In this document: positions 44,166 to 55,117 of the stretch, piece by piece
How the letters are laid out: each line of letters starts with the position of its first letter
Position numbering within the stretch: the stretch's first letter is position 1
Source of the DNA: Chara braunii
Taxonomy: Eukaryota > Streptophyta > Charophyceae > Charales > Characeae
Length of the DNA stretch: 64,000 nt
Assembly: GCA_003427395.1 (NCBI GenBank)
Contig: BFEA01000163.1
Span: 780,636 to 844,635 of the forward strand
Direction of reading: 5' to 3'
Notes under the pieces: generated by a model
The model's input: the letters and a program-made list of their open reading frames with translations, nothing else
Database searches by the model: none
What the model was told of the DNA's origin: nothing
Program-made: the position numbers and the translations under genes

Positions 44166-45652
44166 ATGACCAGATCTATATCTGGTGCGGCTATACCGGC
44201 TATACCAATGATAGACGGTAACAGGGTGATGGTTAGCATTCCTGCCCCCTTCCCCTTCTTTCCTAACCATACCCACCCTGAAGTTTGGGCGGAAGCCGTC
44301 GAAGCTCAAGGATATAGCGCGGGTGATCTTCCCCGCGTTCTTACCTTGCTGCTTCGTAATACGGCACATGACTGGTTCAGAAAGCACACGAGGGTAGATT
44401 GGAATACCTTCAAACAAGCGTTCTTGGCTCGATTTGATACGGTCAGTGAAGATGCCGCCTGGTACGTACTCAAAAATCGTCCGCAAGGACTAGGGGAATT
44501 GCTGCCTGATTTCGTGGATCGATTTCAGACCATATTGGATAAATCTGGGCGAGATGAGAAATCCGCTCGAGATTTGTTCATCGATCATCTACGAAGTCCG
44601 ATGCTAAAAGGGAAGTTACAGAAAAAGTTTCCCCCAAAAACTACCAGTTGTCGGCTATCATCGCTAAAGCCCTCGAGTTAGACTTGCCCGATACAAAGAA
44701 ATATATCAGTCAGGGAGACGAAGACATCACATATACGATACAGGATGTAGCAGCTAAAAGACGATCGTGGTTACGGGCGGTAGAACGGTTTTATCCCCAT
44801 GACCTCCCCGACGGGACCGCCTCTGATATCCCGCTAGCTTCGTCATCTTTACCTCCAATGAATCCATAGGCAGCAGCGGTTAAAAGCAGAATCCCCAACG
44901 ATTCTCCCTCTCAGGCCGTAACAAACTTACATCTTGCACAAATGATCCATACGGCCGCTACCAAGCAATCGGAATGGATGAGCAACCTGGTTCAAATGCA
45001 GGCAGCTCACATAGAGCGGATGGAACAGATAATGAGCAGGCTAATTAAGCCCAACCCGGCCCCTGCTCGACATGCCGCTGCGTCATTTCCCCTCTTGCCT
45101 GCCCCGCCTGCACCTGGGTATGCCCCACAGTTATCTCACCTAGCCAACCCAGCAGGAAAGGTCGAGTGTTTTAACTGCAAACAGCCCGGACATTTTGCCC
45201 GGGACTGTCCGCAGCCGAAACGTAATCAGCCCCCTCCAGCCGCGGCCCCTGTAGCTCTGAACCAAGGACGAGTGGCCACACTGATGGACACGGCCCAAGG
45301 TGGGGAACTTGTTGCATATGAGCAACCCTCCCCCTCAACGACATCTGCTTCCACCTCGGGAGCTTTTTCCTCCTCTGACGCTGCCGACGTGGTCGATCCA
45401 CTCGAGTATCTTCATCTCACTGGCATGGTCGGAGCAATCCGATCGGCCCATGATGATCTAGAATGGGTCGATCACGAATCCAATCCCGGTCCGTTGTTTC
45501 GGACGGGAGAAATTGATGTATTACGAACGCTTAAGCAGCTGGATATTCGTGTTCCGATCCCGGTAGGGCATTTGCTCACCATCTCTGAAGCTGCAAACGA
45601 TAAGCACCTGCAACATTGCCAGAAAAATCAAAAGCGCTTCAAGTACCAGTAA
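44166..45652 (+). pseudogene. gag (capsid and CCHC nucleocapsid)
   Basis: 44166-44640 encodes the Retrotrans_gag-type capsid segment (NTAHDWFRKHTRVDW, FKQAFLARFD, LPDFVDRFQTILDKSG). A one-base shift in the CCCCCAAAAA run near 44632 moves the frame. It then continues as SAIIAKALELDLPDTKKYI with a TAG at 44867-44869, and from 44942 to the zinc knuckle CFNCKQPGHFARDC (about 45168-45209), a perfect CX2CX4HX4C. The C-terminal part is Ser/Ala-rich. Gag forms the particle and binds element RNA. The stop at 45650 is the only barrier to pol, since the next ORF is in the same frame. Confidence 0.85.
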
Positions 45653-45661
45653 GTACAGCGA

Positions 45662-46198
45662 ATGTTGAAGAAGAAGGAAGGAGGCGAGGAGGTTACACCA
45701 CCTGAACCTGAAACGGGTGAACCCGAAGCAGCACGAGTAGCTGCGATTTCGTTGGCAGAGAGGGATCACTTCGTACGAGCTCGACTGGTGTTGTGGAAAA
45801 GCGCTGAGTGCAATTGTGAAGTTTGGGGCAAACCATTTAACGCCCTTATCGATACTGGGTCTTCCGCGGTGGCCATATCCTTAGACACAGTAAGAAAGAC
45901 AGGACGGCATGGATCCATTCTCCCTCAATCTGGCAAAGACAATTACGTCTCTGCCGACGAGGAAGCAATGAACATCGTAGGTATTCTTGAGAATGTGGCT
46001 GTGAAGGTCGGACGAATACACGTCCTTGTTAACGCACTAGTAATAGATGTGCGCTCCTATTCTGTGTTGTTAGGATTACCTTGGGCGATGGCGGTAGGTG
46101 CTCGTCTGCATTTTGACTCCAAACAACTGGTACTCACGCAAACTGGGGGAAAACCTCAGACTGTTCCTTTGCGGATTTCCACCCGGACGGTAAAATGA
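45662..46198 (+). pseudogene. pol: aspartic protease
   Basis: The catalytic motif ALIDTGSSAVAIS (DTG) is followed about 75 residues later by YSVLLGLPWAM, the second hydrophobic-Gly motif of retropepsins. It would cleave the Gag-Pol polyprotein. It is in the same frame as gag and as RT, broken by TGA at 46196-46198 and TAG at 46322-46324. Confidence 0.85.
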
Positions 46199-47890
46199 AC
46201 TCCTAACTCTGCACAAGTAAGGATGATTCAAGGCCTCGATCCTGAGGAACCTTCTTCCTCGGACATCAGTAGCGGAGTCGGGGAACAGGTGTACGAAGAA
46301 GAAATGCCTAGAGGGGATGAATAGAAGCACCTGGTCGAACTTTTCGAGCACGAAATTCCCGAAGAATTTCAATTGTGCCCCAGAACCGCCCGAAGCTTCC
46401 ACGTGGGTTCGGAAGACGGCACGCTCGCGCCGCTGGAAACCCGGATCAGTCCTTCAAACCTCCTCGGGGAACCCATCCTGCAAGTATTTGACCTAGCAGA
46501 TGATTTGGAACCCCCTCGCACCTTGTACAAGGGAGCGCTTTCCCTACGAGCACGCTACCAACAAACAAAACAATATGTGGATGTTTCTGTTTTCCCACCT
46601 AGATCTCTGCTAACTGTGGGAGCGACCATCGCTTTGATTAAACAAGAGGCCGAAGCACCAGTAAGCGATGTACCCTATCTGATGCAGGAGATGGCGGATC
46701 TAACAAGACTAACTGTGGAAAAAACATCGGCCGGTTCAGAGACTGATGCCAAAGCCAAGGAAACCGAAATAATCAGCCCTGCTGAATCACAGATGATTGC
46801 GACTGTCTTCTCTATTCCCACCAGTAGCTCCGTTTTTTTCAGTGTCCATGAGCGACGAGAAAGGCCGGTTGATTGGGTTGACATATCTCTTCAGATCCCT
46901 GGACGACCGACAATCTCCCTCCCAAACCACGTCCCCACCGAACGGCAAAAGTCGCTAATTAATGTTTTGAATGGCTACGTAGAGGTATTGAGTGTGCGCG
47001 ATAATGATATCGGTCTAACTAATGTGATTGAACATGTCATTCTCATGGGGGACCATCCACCCATTAGCTGCATTCCTTATAGGTACTCACCAGCTCAAAG
47101 AGCGGCCGCTTTTCAGCGGATCAAATAATTTGAAGCTAATGGATGGATCGAACCCGCTATAGGACCATGGTCTTTCCCCGTAGTGATTGTGCCTAAAAAG
47201 GCCGGAGGAATTAGCATTTGCATCGATTATCGAAAGTTGAATGATATCACGATCAAGGATGTATACCCTCTCCCCCGGATTGACGAATTGTTGGATGCAA
47301 TTGGGAGTGCTCGATTTTTCAGCAAGTTTGACGTTCGCCATGGGTTCCATCATCTTCTTGTTCAAGAAGAAGATCGCCCGAAGACTGCGTTCGTACTCTT
47401 CGAAGGTACGTGGCAGTGGATTCGATGTCCGATGGGCATCTACAATGCTCCCGCAACTTTTCAGCGAGCCATGAACATGGCCTTCCAGAATTTCGTGCGG
47501 AAGACTCGTTTGGTGCAGAGTATCATTAACTACTGCGTGATCGTATACATGGATGATATTCTGGTATACTCGAGTTCCTACGCAGGGCACGTGCAACACA
47601 TCGAATGGGCACTGCATGGGTAACGAGATGCGGGTTTCAAGATGGCGTTCGAGAAGTGCCAGTTTTTCCTTACCACCATTTCCTTCCTGGGACACATGGT
47701 GACCGACCAGGGACTCAGGCCGGAGCCGCAGAAGGTGGCAATTGTAAGAGATGCGCCGGTGCCTACGACTATCACGCAAGTTCGCGCCTTTTTGGGACTG
47801 GCCTCGTACTACCGAAGTTTCATTAAGGGTTTCGCGGCGATTGCGGGACCCCTCACGAATCTACTGGGAAAAGATCAGTCATTGATCTAG
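46199..47890 (+). pseudogene. pol: linker and reverse transcriptase
   Basis: After a linker of about 270 residues, the RT_LTR domain starts near 47085 (PYRYSPAQRAAAFQRIK) and continues through GWIEPAIGPWSFPVVIVPKK, ICIDYRKLN, YPLPRIDELLDAIG, FSKFDVRHGFHHL (block A Asp), WIRCPMGIYNAPATFQ and VIVYMDDILVYS (catalytic YMDD). It ends with FLGHMVTDQGLRPEP and VRAFLGLASYYRSFI. TAA at 47126 and 47621 and TAG at 47888 interrupt an otherwise continuous frame; the last replaces the Trp normally found before TP in this family. Confidence 0.92.
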
Positions 47891-48437
47891 ACGCCGAAGT
47901 ATGATCAAGCGTTTTCGAAACTCAAGGCCGCCTTCATTTCGGCCCCGGTCCTATCCCGAAAAGCCTTTTGTCCTCAGTACTGACTGGCAGCCAGAGGCAA
48001 TTTCTGCGATCCTGGCCCAAGTGGGACCAAGCAGACTTGAGTGCGTAGTAGAGTATGCGTCCAAATCGGTGCCCACCTGCAAGCGTAACTACGCCGCTCC
48101 AACAGGAGAATGCTACGCGGCTCTTTGGGGAATCAGTCACTTCCGAGCTTACTTGTACGGGCGGAAGTTCACATTGGTAACTGATCATGAGCCTCTGCTA
48201 GCCCTGAAGAAATCTAAGGATTACTCGGGCATGATCGGACGATGGGCAACGGTGCTGCAGAGCATGGACTTTGACATTCGTCACCGGAAACACGAAAGGC
48301 ACGGGAACGCGGACGGATTGACACGACTGCACCGACCTGAGAAGGTTCCAAAGAATGAGGAGGTGATTCCGTGGAACGAACCGAAGAAGGAGAATGGACC
48401 TCGATATGACCAGGTGGAGATCCTATCAAAGGAGTAA
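47891..48437 (+). pseudogene. pol: RNase H
   Basis: From about 47955, a shift of frame leads into KPFVLSTDWQPEAISAILAQ (first Asp), ECVVEYASKSV, NYAAPTGECYAALWG (Glu), FTLVTDHEPLLAL (Asp) and HRKHERHGNADGLTR (His/Asp end). This is the RT_RNaseH pattern of Ty3/gypsy. TAA at 48435-48437 separates it from the PHD-bearing segment in the same frame. Confidence 0.88.
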
Positions 48438-48790
48438 GTGACACGGGGTCCACTCTTTGTTCTGCCTCCCTCGGCAATTCAGTCCCATCTCTCCCTTTCT
48501 GCCATCATGACTAGCCCACCCGTCTTTGCGACCCCCTCTTCTCCTACTAATTTTGCCCCTCTCACCTCATCCGCTTTCTTTGCCACCCTCCCCGATAAAT
48601 TCTGCTATTTTTGCACATGTATTGCACGGGTTTATGGGGTTGACTGTCATCCTTTCGAAACCGGGTTTGTCGATTGGGTAGAATGTGCCACGTGTGTCAA
48701 TCGTGCGCATGGGGCCTGCGTTCGCTATCGGACAAGTAGCAAGGAATGGAGGTGTCCTCTGTGTAGAACGGCCAAACTCCCCACAAAGGT
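48438..48790 (+). pseudogene. pol: PHD finger between RNase H and integrase
   Basis: Counting from 48438, residues 56-109 show CYFC, then DWVECATC, AHGAC and EWRCPLC. The spacing is CX2C-X23-CX2C-X4-H-X2-C-X11-CX2C, a C4HC3 plant homeodomain finger including the usual Trp before the third Cys pair. PHD fingers read histone H3 tails. In a retrotransposon next to integrase it could guide insertion to a chromatin state, much as the chromodomain does in chromoviruses. The frame continues without a stop into the integrase zinc-binding part, so it belongs to pol and is not a separate gene. Confidence 0.75.
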
Positions 48791-50224
48791 TCGATTCGAG
48801 GCCGCCCGAACGGACGGACCTGAATATGACGAGAAATACCGACGAGCGGAGGTTTGGACGGATAAAATTTTATTAGCTAAATTAGCGGGATTATCATTGG
48901 GTCACCTCACCAAACACGACAGACGTAGGGCTACTGAGAGATCTCGGAACTATCGATGGATCAACAGTCATTTGGAGAAGCGTAAAACTGACGGATCGGG
49001 TTCGTGGCTGACTGTCCCTCATCCATTTCAGAGATATGATTGGACCCGATCTACTCACGGAGACCAGGCCGCTCATTTTGCGATACGTGTCACAGAGGCA
49101 ACTATAGGTTCTGGTCCAATATATGAGATGATGTCAAATACGTTGTCGCCTACTGTCTGGTCTGTGTCGCGGATCGTGCCCCAATACGGGGACCGAACAC
49201 GATAGTACCTACGGAAGTAGAACGCCCCTTCCAGCAAGTCAGTATGGACACAACAGATATTGGCGTGCCACCAGGCCCAAACCGGTGTGAATATTCTATC
49301 CTTTTAGTATTAATAGATTATTTTTCCAAGTACATCGAAGTCTACCCCTGCAAGACCTGCAAGGCCGCAGAAATAGCCACGTACATCGATCGGTTCCTCT
49401 ATACCCATCTAGATATGGAAGAAATTATGACCGACAATGGGTCTGAATTCAATGGCGAAGTAGAGGAACTGCTCGCGCGAAGGGGCATCACGCTCCGACA
49501 TACCGCACCCCACGTGTCTCTGTCGAACGGATTGACCGAAAATGCCAACCGTATGATTAAAACCGCCCTTCGCAGAAATTTAGTGGCACATGACACGCGT
49601 CCGTGGCCCGAGATCGTGTACCAGATCGTCGGAATTCACCGGGCCACCCCTCATGAGTCCACGGGGTTCACCCCCTTTCAGCTTCGCACTAATAGCCTCC
49701 CCTATGTCGACTACCAGGGTAAATCGGAAATTGCTGAAGCAGGGGGCAGAGACACGCGTACCGCCCTCAAGGCCAAGGCCAAAAGGTATACCGAATTAAT
49801 GGAACGGGCCGTCCCGAAGCTAGCGCGAAAAAGACAGAGGATGACCAATCTGGCCCACGGTAGGCAGGTCCGTAGCTATGAGGCTTGAAATGGAAATGCT
49901 GGGCCCCAGCATCCATATAAATTAGGGGACCTAGTGCAGGTACGTAAATGTGCACGCGACCGGAAACTCGCTCCCAAGTTTTCTGGCTGTTTCCGCGTTG
50001 TCGAGCTCGGACCCAACGGCGCCAACACGGTGTGCATCGCGCCCGAGGCTAGCGCCAGCCATAGCTCTGTCCCCATCGTCCGACACACCTCCTACCTCCG
50101 ACCTCTCCCTCCCTCTGATCTCCCCCTTTCTTCCTCCTCTGAAGGTGAGGAGAACGACGACGATCTAACTCTCTCTCCGCTCTCTCCCTCCTGCCCTTCG
50201 TCTTCCTCTCCGTTCTCGCCATGA
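48791..50224 (+). pseudogene. pol: integrase
   Basis: The N-terminal zinc-binding (HHCC) part reads QRYDWTRSTHGDQAAHFAIR, then after a one-base shift near 49100 YRFW and CLVCVADRAPIRGPN. The catalytic core is MDTTDIGVPPG (first D), IMTDNGSEFN (second D) and SNGLTENANRMIK (E), with 34 rather than 35 residues between the last two. From 49889 the C-terminal part has LGDLVQVRK, KLAPKFSGCFRVVELGPNG and RHTSYLRPL, the post-integrase barrel. TGA at 49886-49888 likely replaced CGA. No chromodomain is seen. The stop TGA at 50222 overlaps the next ATG. Confidence 0.88.
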
Positions 50225-50703
50225 GCTTCATCACGGAGCGGGCTCTCGATGATCAACTGTTGCAGCCACGTGGCCACATCTCGGAAATTTGGCAAGTTCG
50301 TCATCCACGGCTTAGCACGGATCTTCGACGTCTAGCGAAGTTCTTGTGCGACGTGGGTGTGTGTGCAGCCGCCGCGTTTTGATTCGAAGGGAGTCGGCAG
50401 GCAGTAGTATTGGCGGAGATGGTAGCGGTTCATCGGCGAGCGACTCCCGGAACGAGCCACGTTACCACGGTCGCGGCTTTCAGCGACGACATCAGTACGA
50501 TCAGCCCACTGTGGCATACCGCGATCTTGACCTCGCTGCGAGAGTGGACGGAGCAGGTGTCCAACGTATGGCAACACGGTTTTGCCCGACCAGGGCACAA
50601 TCTCATCCTGACCTTTGCACCTGATCTTGACAGGGTCCGTCTCTCTCCGCGCGAGCCAGCGGTCGCGATCCCCACCCTCGTTGCTTTCCCACGCCCCCGA
50701 TGA
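50221..50703 (+). pseudogene. Extra ORF A downstream of integrase
   Basis: Starts at the ATG of an ATGA overlap with the end of pol (50221-50224). One TGA at 50380-50382 breaks 160 codons (FITERALDDQLLQPRGH; after the break SLREWTEQVSNVWQHGF and LAPDLDRVRL-like LTFAPDLDRVRLSPREP). No known domain. Position matches the additional or env-like ORF of some plant Ty3/gypsy lineages, but I see no signal peptide or membrane span. Confidence 0.55.
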
Positions 50704-51734
50704 GCCACGCCGCCCTCCTCGCCCCTCTCTCCATCTTTGGTCTCCCCTCTCTTTTCCCTACCTTCTGGCAGTCCGATCTTCATCCTCATCTCTCCCTCTT
50801 GATTGAACCCCTTTCCGTCCCGCTTCTTAATCCCGGGCATTGGCGACTCCGGCGCAAGACCTTTGTCGAGCTGTCAATGTGCTTGGCTCAAGTACGGGTG
50901 ACGTGGACGCAGACCAGCGAGCGTCCCGCGTGGCTCGAAAATCTGGAACTGCGGATCATACAAGCTTGGAGGACTAACGTGGAGGGTGATCTCCTCGACT
51001 TTCTCTTTGGATCGGTGCGGTCGGGACATCGCTAGCTAATTGCTCAAGAACTCATCGCGCCGATCGTGCAACTGGCAGACGATCTCTCTCCTGACATCGT
51101 TTCGCAAAGCGACGACAGCCCCGCTCCGCACATACTCACACGAATGTTGGATCCGTATCTTCAGTGGAGTGCATGCTTGGAAGAGCCTGGGGATGAAGCC
51201 TCTCTACCGTCGCGGCAGGAGTATCTGAAGCCATACGGCATCATCAATCACGCTTTCTATCCGAAGACGGAGGAGGTAGTGATAGAAGAAGAGGAAAGTG
51301 ACGACGACGAGGAAACATCGGAAGAGGGAAGCTATAGCGAGTATAGCGAGGGCGAGCAGAGCGAAGAAGAAGAAGAAGAAGAAGAGGAAGAGGAAACAGG
51401 GTCTGAGTGGGAAGCCTTGCCGGAGGAAGCGACGCGTACTGGCACGGAGGCGGAAGATCCTGAGGCAGCACGCAAGCGATAAGAAATTGCCACCGGGAAA
51501 TGCCAGCTGGAGTTCGCCAGCGGAGCACGCCTGCGCATCGGTGACGATCCGACCAGGGATCCGGAGCCGCCGAAGCCCGAAGATGGCGACCTAGCAGCCG
51601 CCACCCCAAGCACCTCACGGCGGAGACGGAGTCAATCCTCCTACCCCTCCAGCCCCACCCGTCCCCCAGTTCGTCCACGTACCGATGCGGGGGATAGGCC
51701 TTCGTCCCCAGACATTATCTCGCCGCCCCCTTGA
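50700..51734 (+). pseudogene. Extra ORF B with acidic tract
   Basis: Starts at a second ATGA overlap (50700-50703) with the end of ORF A. In one frame it runs to TGA at 51732, interrupted by TAG at 51033 and TAA at 51480. It contains WRLRRKTFVELSMCLAQVRV, SPDIVSQSDDS, an acidic block of about 45 residues (SDDDEETSEEGSYSEYSEGE plus a poly-Glu run) and a Pro/Ser-rich end. Family unknown. Confidence 0.5.
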
Positions 51735-52212
51735 TTACCTCACCCTCGAGCAGATCCACACCCCCGTCACCTTCCCCCGCCACCCCTTCCATCCCCATCT
51801 CTTCTGTGATCTCTACTCTACGCGCCTAATCGCTACCGTATACCCTCACCGCTCCCTTCAGCCCGCTGCCCCCACGTTCTGTCTACACATCCTGTTGTTC
51901 AGCATTGCATGCGAGCAGTGCAACGTAGTAGAAGTCTATTGTGTGGCCACGGGAACGATCCCCGACTGTCGCCACTACGATTTCTTTCTCGCATCGCTCT
52001 TCCGCACCCTATCCTCCCTCTATCGCGACTACCTCGCCTCTCTCCCTCATAGCGGCGATCGCTTCCCTCGTTTTCACCGGATCATTCGCTATGGGGAGCT
52101 TCCAGTGACAGTAGAAGGATTGAATCGCTACCTGCCTCCACTTCCTCCCCGACGTCCCTGCGGACTTCCCTCCATGTACCGTCTCTACTGGCCCATTCCA
52201 ACAAGGCGGTAA
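51685..52212 (+). CDS. Extra ORF C, intact, last ORF before LTR2
   Basis: An uninterrupted 175-codon frame overlapping the end of ORF B by 50 bp. It contains LDYLTLEQIHTPVTFPRHPF, a hydrophobic Cys-bearing stretch (FCLHILLFSIACEQCNVVEVY) and RHYDFFLASLFRTLSSLYRD, ending PIPTRR. The hydrophobic stretch is short for a membrane span, and I see no signal peptide. The frame has survived where the rest of the element has not, but its length alone is not proof of constraint. Function unknown. Confidence 0.5.
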   Translation: MRGIGLRPQTLSRRPLDYLTLEQIHTPVTFPRHPFHPHLFCDLYSTRLIATVYPHRSLQPAAPTFCLHILLFSIACEQCNVVEVYCVATGTIPDCRHYDFFLASLFRTLSSLYRDYLASLPHSGDRFPRFHRIIRYGELPVTVEGLNRYLPPLPPRRPCGLPSMYRLYWPIPTRR

Positions 52213-52347
52213 AACCCAATCGCATGACTATTCTATTGATACACTTGGTTCCTCATGCGTCACTATTCCCCCCCCTTCCTTCCTTTTCCACCGTGACATG
52301 CAATCAGGAGATCGCATAATTTTGGAACCCCCTGTGTGTCACATATG

Positions 52348-55117
52348 TGACGAACTACTTCCCGAACCCGTAATATCTTTCGTACCCCATTGATTTGAAT
52401 TTCTCTTGTATCATACTGACCTTGCAAGCACCCCGTTTTGTTTTCTTGATTTCGAGCGCCGCGTTTTGGGCCCCCATCTTCCGGAAACTTTTGTGATTCT
52501 TCGGTTCTGCTTTTTCTTTTTGCAATTCGGGAAATGCATAGGAATTTACGGGCACCTCAGCGAACGCATTGGGAATTGGGCCCGACAGTTAGAAATTCCG
52601 GGATAAGCGAAACTTCGACGTGTCCTTTTTGTGTGTGAATGTTCTCGGACGCGTTGGGGAAAACTCTCAGAATTTTGTGAGAATACGAATAGGCGTAGGA
52701 CTTTCTTTTTCCGCGTCGTCCCTTTCGCGCGCGGATATTGTGATTTCAATTTTGAATTGGTTTAGGACATAGGCAAGCTGTAACTGTTTCGGTGCCTTTT
52801 TCTCTTTCTTTTTGTTGATGGCGCCACGCATACGAAGCTTTCTTCTCCCCCCCCCCGCTCCGTTTCCCGCATCATTCTCTCCCGCGCCCTTTCCCCCTTC
52901 TCATCCTCCCTTCTCGCAAGTGTTTTTTTTTTTTCTCTCTCCCGCTCTGATCGGTTGCGCGCCCATTTCCCTTTCTTGATCATCTGAATTTTGGACCCGT
53001 CTTGCGCTACTTCTCGCGCCCTTTTTCCTTTCGCCTTCCGAACGTGAATCGGAAGCCCGGTCGATCCTTCGATCACTCTCGCCCACCAATCAGACGCGTG
53101 GTACGATAGGATCTGCCTATTGCGCGACGAATCTGATTGGCGAAGCTCAGAGTCCCGAAGGATCAACATGGCTTCCGTAGCGCGCTCCTCGCCAAGTCTT
53201 CTCCTCTTGCTTCTTTTCTTACACCTCGATTTTCCNCCTGCCTTNTCTCTCCCTTGTCCCCCTTCTCGCCACTATAAATTTNGCAAACGCGCNCGCAAAT
53301 CTCTCTCTTACGTTCTCGACTCCCAAGCCAGCTTCCGGGAAGCAGTGGCTAGGCAGAGTGTTTTGTGCGAGTCGGAAAGTCCTNTCGGGCTGACGATAGG
53401 CTNGCCGGCTGCGCGCTTGATCGCCACGACGGACTGTGGGATCCGGGCGAACCGCGTCGAGTTTACGTCGGCGGGGTGACGATCGCAGTGGTGGGAGTTC
53501 ACACGCGACGACAGGGATCNTCGGTGNGGGTATGAGGATCGATGATTGGAGTTGAGTGGGTGATTGGCCCGGGGCCATATTGGAATTCACGGCGAATGCG
53601 CCTTTGATTGATTGCGGATCTTTATCTCTGGCGTGAGTGTACGACGGCAACGCCGAACTTNCTNTTTTCGNATCTTGTCATCTCCCATCTCTACTGCCCT
53701 CCCTCGTCTCTCTCTCTCTTCTATCTTTGAATGACGATGTGTCTTGATGCTTGTCCCTCTCATGAATGGGAATGAAATTGTGTGCTCTCCCGTGTGAAGC
53801 AACTTCTTCNGGAACTCTTCCATTAGTTTCCTGGGTAATCCCCAAATGTTGAGGAGNTGGTCCTCTTGTCTTGTGAACGGTGGATGCGTGCGTACAACTC
53901 CCTCGGTTGATTTCTGGCGTGTGCACCCNTGTCATTTTCGCACCTTCCACAGTGAATGCATGTGTGAAGATGCTTGCCTTTTTGGTGTTGATTGGACGCA
54001 GCACTCGGCGGGATTTTGTTCGAGAATGCAAGAATGTTTAGATCTGTAGTTCTGAATGTACTGCGCATGCCATCTGCCTTATGTTGCACGACATCTGCCA
54101 CCGATCCATGGGGCAGCCCCGAGGAACAGGGCGCCTGGGATTAACGCCGCGGTGGCTTACTAAACCTGAGTCATGGGTCGGTCCCTCAGTTACATGCATG
54201 ATCAGCTGATGGGTGTTTTCTCTCTCTCGTGTCGGAAAGAATTGATTGGTGGTAATGCGAGTGTTTTTCCTTGATGACGTCTCGGGATTTTTGCAATTGA
54301 TTGACATGTGGACTGACCAACGCCCTTCGATCGAGCGTCAACCTCCCGTATCTCCCACGTTAACGCGACCTTTTCCTTACGACGAGGAAAGGACACGTGT
54401 ATGCGAGTGGGACGTACGAGAAGCTGTCGCACGGATCGGCGGACGCTATTACTTCCCTTCGGAAAATCGTTGTTCAGGGTTCGTAGAGGCTGGGTTTGTC
54501 ATTATGGATACACACTTTCCACCTTATTCGATATTGTTGCCATTTAACGAGTTGANNNNNNNNNNNNNNNNNNNNNNNNNNNNNNNNNNNNNNNNNNNNN
54601 NNNNNNNNNNNNNNNNNNNNNNNNNNNNNNNNNNNNNNNNNNNNNNNNNNNNNNNNNNNNNNNNNNNNNNNNNNNNNNNNNNNNNNNNNNNNNNNNNNNN
54701 NNNNNNNNNNNNNNNNNNNNNNNNNNNNNNNNNNNNNNNNNNNNNNNNNNNNNNNNNNNNNNNNNNNNNNNNNNNNNNNNNNNNNNNNNNGGACTTAATA
54801 CGAAGACGAGACACGCGAAGCGTGCCGAAGCCTTTTCGCTCTAAACGAAGAACCGTAGCACGGTGGGAAGTCAGGCAATACTTTTTGGATTGAATTTGTA
54901 TTTCTCCCTCCTTTCGCACTGAACCCTCGTGCGCATTTTGCGACGTGCGAAAAACGGTCGACTTACTCCATCGGACCAACACGGGGGATTTCAGTCCTGT
55001 CTGTGTCCCCACACTCAATTTCCAAAAATCCTTGGCACACCCCATCTTGCTGTTTTTCTGGGCCTCTTTTTCCGCACCTCTAGCACTCCGAACGAAAGAC
55101 AGCACAGGGCGTGAGGT
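52348..55117 (+). repeat. 3' LTR
   Basis: Same start (TGACGAACTACTTCCCGAAC) and end (GGGCGTGAGGTT) as LTR1. It contains an N gap of 235 at 54556-54790; LTR1 has 187 bases there, so the gap is 48 too long. Bases shown as N in LTR1 near 43330-43460 are resolved here. Confidence 0.9.
54306..54893 (+). CDS. LTR ORF, copy in LTR2 (N gap inside)
   Basis: Starts ATGTGGACTGACC and ends YFLD-stop like the other two copies. It is open on both sides of the gap, with CGA where LTR1 has TGA. Corrected for gap length it would be 179 residues. The alternative upstream Met at 54246 is not supported by the antisense copy, whose similarity begins at the MW start. In the 3' LTR it would be transcribed only if transcripts start in this LTR or read through. 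Confidence 0.6.
   Translation: MWTDQRPSIERQPPVSPTLTRPFPYDEERTRVCEWDVREAVARIGGRYYFPSENRCSGFVEAGFVIMDTHFPPYSILLPFNELXXXXXXXXXXXXXXXXXXXXXXXXXXXXXXXXXXXXXXXXXXXXXXXXXXXXXXXXXXXXXXXXXXXXXXXXXXXXXXXDLIRRRDTRSVPKPFRSKRRTVARWEVRQYFLD

Larger units (their letters stand above)
41348..55117 (+). mobile_element. Ty3/gypsy LTR retrotransposon with extra ORFs, inserted into a LINE
   Basis: Order: LTR1, iMet PBS, gag with CCHC knuckle, protease, RT, RNase H, PHD finger, integrase, three further ORFs, LTR2. PR-RT-RH-IN order defines Ty3/gypsy. Total about 13.8 kb (13.7 kb after correcting the N gap). The LTRs begin TGACG and end within CGTGAGGTT. GGTT(A/G) at 41343-41347 and 55115-55119 is a candidate target-site duplication, supported by the LINE reading frame joining cleanly when the element and one copy are removed. 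Multiple stops and shifts make it inactive. I see no clear polypurine tract before LTR2. Confidence 0.9.

Noticed and set aside
43652-44239. Minus-strand ORF of 195 codons across the LTR1 end and PBS
   Set aside because: Antisense of the conserved LTR ORF; it spans the LTR boundary and is not supported by the synonymous pattern.
50221-52212. Calling the post-integrase ORFs an envelope gene
   Set aside because: No signal peptide, furin-like site or clear transmembrane span is visible; position alone is not enough.
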